The notes beneath the pieces were generated by a model. It ran no database searches. It had not been told where the DNA came from and saw only the letters and a program-made list of their open reading frames with translations. The translations under genes were made by a program, and so were the position numbers. 61,431 bases of DNA from Streptomyces sp. PT12 (lineage in GTDB: Bacteria; Actinomycetota; Actinomycetes; Streptomycetales; Streptomycetaceae): contig NZ_QEST01000028.1 in assembly GCF_003311645.1 (NCBI RefSeq), positions 1 through 61,431 on the forward strand, written 5' to 3'. Shown one piece after another: positions 59,357 through 61,431 of the stretch. Positions within the stretch are counted from its first letter, which is position 1. Every line of letters starts with the position of its first letter.

Positions 59357-59450
59357 ACTCCCTCACCCGAGCCGCCTCACCGAGCCGCGCCCGCGGCGCG
59401 GAGCCGTTTCCACGCACCCCCACAACGCACGCGAAGACGAGGAGGTCTTC

Positions 59451-61349
59451 ATGCAACGCACCCATCGGTGGCGTCCCGCACGGCGGACGGCCACCCTCTC
59501 GGCGGCGGTGGCCGCGGGCACGGCGCTCGTCGTCGGGCTCACGACGCTGGGCAACGCCTCGCCCGCCCCCGCGCCCACCGCGGACCCCGCACCGGCCGCC
59601 GCCTCGGCGGCGCAGGCCGCGCGCCCGATGGAGAACCTGGGCCGCGGCGTCGTGGCCGTGCGCTCGAGCGACACCGAAGTGCTGGTCTCCTGGCGGCTGT
59701 TGGGCCTGGATCCGGAGGGCATCGGGTTCCATGTGTACCGGTCGGCGGGCGGCGGTGACTGGATCAGGATCAACGACGAGGTGCTGACGGGCGGCACCAA
59801 CTTCGTCGACTCGGCCGCCGACCTGGGCGAGGACAACGCCTACCGCGTCGCCCCCGTGGTCGACGGGGACGAGGGGGAGCCGAGCGAGGCGTTCACGCTG
59901 ACCGCCGACCACGCCGTGGAGCCGGTGGTCCGCGTGCCACTGCGCCCCGGCGGCGCCGTGAAGTTCACCTGGGTCGGCGACCTCGACGGCGACGGCGAGT
60001 TCGACTATGTGATCGACCGGCAGGGGACCACCCAGGCGCTCGAGGCGTACACGGGCGACGGCGAGTTCCTGTGGGAGGTCGACATGGGCCCCAACAGCCA
60101 GGATCAGGACAACATTGAGGGCGGCTCGGCGACGATCGACGTCGGCCACAACGACGGCGTCACCGTGCGGGACCTCGACAGCGACGGCAGGGCCGAGGTC
60201 GCCGTGCGCGTCGCCGACGGCGTGACGTTCGGCGACGGCGCCGTGCACGAGGAGGTCGACGACGTCCACCAGTCCATCGCCATCCTCGACGGCGAGACGG
60301 GCGCGGCGCTGGCCACGGCACCCGTCCCGGACGACTACATCGACGACGGGCCGATGTACGCGCGGTTCGGCACGGGCCACCTCGACGGCGCCACGCCGAG
60401 CCTCGTCTCCTATCTGAAGAACCGGATCGGCGACGGCGACTTCAACCTGGTGATCGCCGCCTGGCGGTTCGACGGCGACGAGCTGACCCAGCAGTGGAAG
60501 TGGCTGCGCGGCGACCAGGACGCGCCCGACGGGCACAACACCCGCGTCATCGACGTGGACGGCGACGGGCGTGACGAGGTCGTGGAGATCGGCTTCGTCC
60601 TGAACGGCGACGGCACCCTGCGCTACTCGCTGGCCGACCAGGGCGTCGTGCACGGCGACCGCTTCCACATCACCGACATCGACCCCTCACGTCCCGGGCT
60701 CGAGGGCTACGGGGTGCAGCAGGACAACCCCAGCGGGTTGCGCGAGTACTACTACGACGCGGCGACCGGCGAGATGATCTGGCAGCACGTCGAGGACGGC
60801 GTGGGTGACGTGGGCCGCGGAGTCGCGGGCGACGTCGACCCGCGCTTCCCCGGCATGGAGGTGTGGTCGTTCTCCGGCCTGTACAACGCGGCCACCGACG
60901 AGCTGACCGAGCCCGACACCGGCCTGGCGCCCTGGCCGCAGCTGGCCTTCCAGTGGGACGGCGACCTCACCACCGAGCTGCTGAACGACGGCAAGTTCGA
61001 GGAGTGGGACCCGGAGAACCCCTCGCCGAGCGGCAGCCTGCCCCGGCTGCTCACCACGTCGCGCTTCGGGGCGGTCAACGCCAGCCAGGACATCAACCCC
61101 ACGTTCTACGGCGACGTCATCGGCGACTGGCGCGAGGAGGCCGTGTACACCAACGCGGCCTTCGACGAGCTGATCGTCTTCACCACCGACCGGCCCACCG
61201 ACACCCGCCTTTACACGCTGGCCCACAACCCGGCCTACCGCAACGCCATGACGTTCAAGGGCTACATGCAGGGCCACTACCCCGACTACTTCATCGGGGA
61301 CGGCATGGCCGAGCCCCCGCGCCCCGGCATCACCTACGCGGGCACCTGA
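59451..61349 (+). CDS. Secreted PL11 rhamnogalacturonan lyase
   Basis: 632-residue polysaccharide lyase of family 11. Long Arg-rich signal peptide with RRTATLSAAVAAGTALVVGL; mature protein starts near residue 37-58. It opens RPMENLGRGVVAVRSSDTEV, the family's N-terminal beta domain. The eight-bladed propeller follows, with calcium-binding loops DLDGDGEFDYV, DLDSDGRAEVAV and DVDGDGRDEVVE near residues 180, 240 and 365. It ends PDYFIGDGMAEPPRPGI. It cleaves the rhamnogalacturonan I backbone of pectin by elimination. No extra CBM. ATG after GAGGAGG. Confidence 0.94.
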   Translation: MQRTHRWRPARRTATLSAAVAAGTALVVGLTTLGNASPAPAPTADPAPAAASAAQAARPMENLGRGVVAVRSSDTEVLVSWRLLGLDPEGIGFHVYRSAGGGDWIRINDEVLTGGTNFVDSAADLGEDNAYRVAPVVDGDEGEPSEAFTLTADHAVEPVVRVPLRPGGAVKFTWVGDLDGDGEFDYVIDRQGTTQALEAYTGDGEFLWEVDMGPNSQDQDNIEGGSATIDVGHNDGVTVRDLDSDGRAEVAVRVADGVTFGDGAVHEEVDDVHQSIAILDGETGAALATAPVPDDYIDDGPMYARFGTGHLDGATPSLVSYLKNRIGDGDFNLVIAAWRFDGDELTQQWKWLRGDQDAPDGHNTRVIDVDGDGRDEVVEIGFVLNGDGTLRYSLADQGVVHGDRFHITDIDPSRPGLEGYGVQQDNPSGLREYYYDAATGEMIWQHVEDGVGDVGRGVAGDVDPRFPGMEVWSFSGLYNAATDELTEPDTGLAPWPQLAFQWDGDLTTELLNDGKFEEWDPENPSPSGSLPRLLTTSRFGAVNASQDINPTFYGDVIGDWREEAVYTNAAFDELIVFTTDRPTDTRLYTLAHNPAYRNAMTFKGYMQGHYPDYFIGDGMAEPPRPGITYAGT

Positions 61350-61376
61350 ACGCCCCGCCGCACGACCGACGGTCCG

Positions 61377-61411
61377 GCCCCGTTACCTTTTTCGTGGCCC
61401 TGAAACGGGGC
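61377..61411 (+). terminator. Hairpin after the PL11 gene
   Basis: GCCCCGTT (61377-61384) pairs with AACGGGGC (61404-61411) around a 19-base loop, 28 bases after the stop. The right arm CTGAAACGGGGC also matches the reverse of CCCCGTTTCAG in the dispersed repeat part 1, so it may be a repeat fragment. Confidence 0.55.
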
Positions 61412-61431
61412 TCCTGGCCTCCGGGCCCGGC

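Overview
The window is very GC-rich (third codon positions almost all G or C), uses GTG starts freely and couples genes through ATGA/GTGA/TGATG overlaps. With lipoprotein transporters, DUF305/DUF6153 and DUF2207 proteins, PucR, IclR and LacI regulators and secreted polysaccharide enzymes, this points to an actinomycete, most likely a Streptomyces-like genus. The genus is an inference. No rRNA, tRNA or CRISPR array was seen.

Layout. 1-4.6 kb: housekeeping genes (sbcC cut by the window edge, sbcD, YigZ/IMPACT, CoA-binding protein) ending in a patch of gene remnants. 4.6-16.4 kb: amino-acid-type uptake and catabolic island A: a divergent FAD protein, then SDR, flavin monooxygenase-like protein, PatB/MalY-type PLP enzyme, LysR, amine/amino acid oxidase, and a polar amino acid ABC transporter with two different binding lipoproteins. 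16.5-25.1 kb: assorted small genes (DUF6153, DUF305, lipoprotein, DUF2207, TetR, VOC, AraC, MarR, isochorismatase-like) and a second gene graveyard.

25.4-43.1 kb: island B, a long same-strand run. It holds an Old Yellow Enzyme/TMADH-type flavoenzyme, a methyltransferase, a small helical protein, an NTF2-like protein, an NMT1/SsuA-type ABC transporter, SDR, a degenerate M20 peptidase, an alpha/beta hydrolase fused to Ohr, IclR, a class III CoA-transferase, a cyclase-family hydrolase, MmgE/PrpD, hydantoinase and a CitE-like lyase. The gene content suggests import, demethylation or oxidation, hydrolytic ring opening, CoA activation and C-C cleavage of a cyclic nitrogen compound; the substrate is unknown.

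43.1-45.6 kb: a secreted GH5 cellulase and a Cys-rich copper-storage-like protein. 45.9-56.7 kb: island C, two divergent transcription units sharing a promoter region at 49.1-49.3 kb. One side has binding protein, isoaspartyl-dipeptidase-like amidohydrolase and LLM oxidoreductase. The other has PucR, permease, ATPase, an inserted IS200/IS605-type TnpB element, an arginase-family protein and an argininosuccinate-lyase-family protein. A guanidino or N-succinyl compound is a plausible substrate. 56.7-58.1 kb: MarR remnant, DoxX, and a repeat-rich non-coding block that shares a repeat family with 45.7-46.0 kb. 58.1 kb to the end: a LacI repressor divergent from a secreted PL11 rhamnogalacturonan lyase, with operator-like palindromes between them.

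The points most worth following are the TnpB element and its probable guide RNA, the coupled pair of degenerate hydrolases in island B (one fused to a peroxidase-type Ohr domain), the arginase-like plus lyase-like pair in island C, and the three-copy repeat with an inverted-repeat arrangement at 57.3-58.0 kb.
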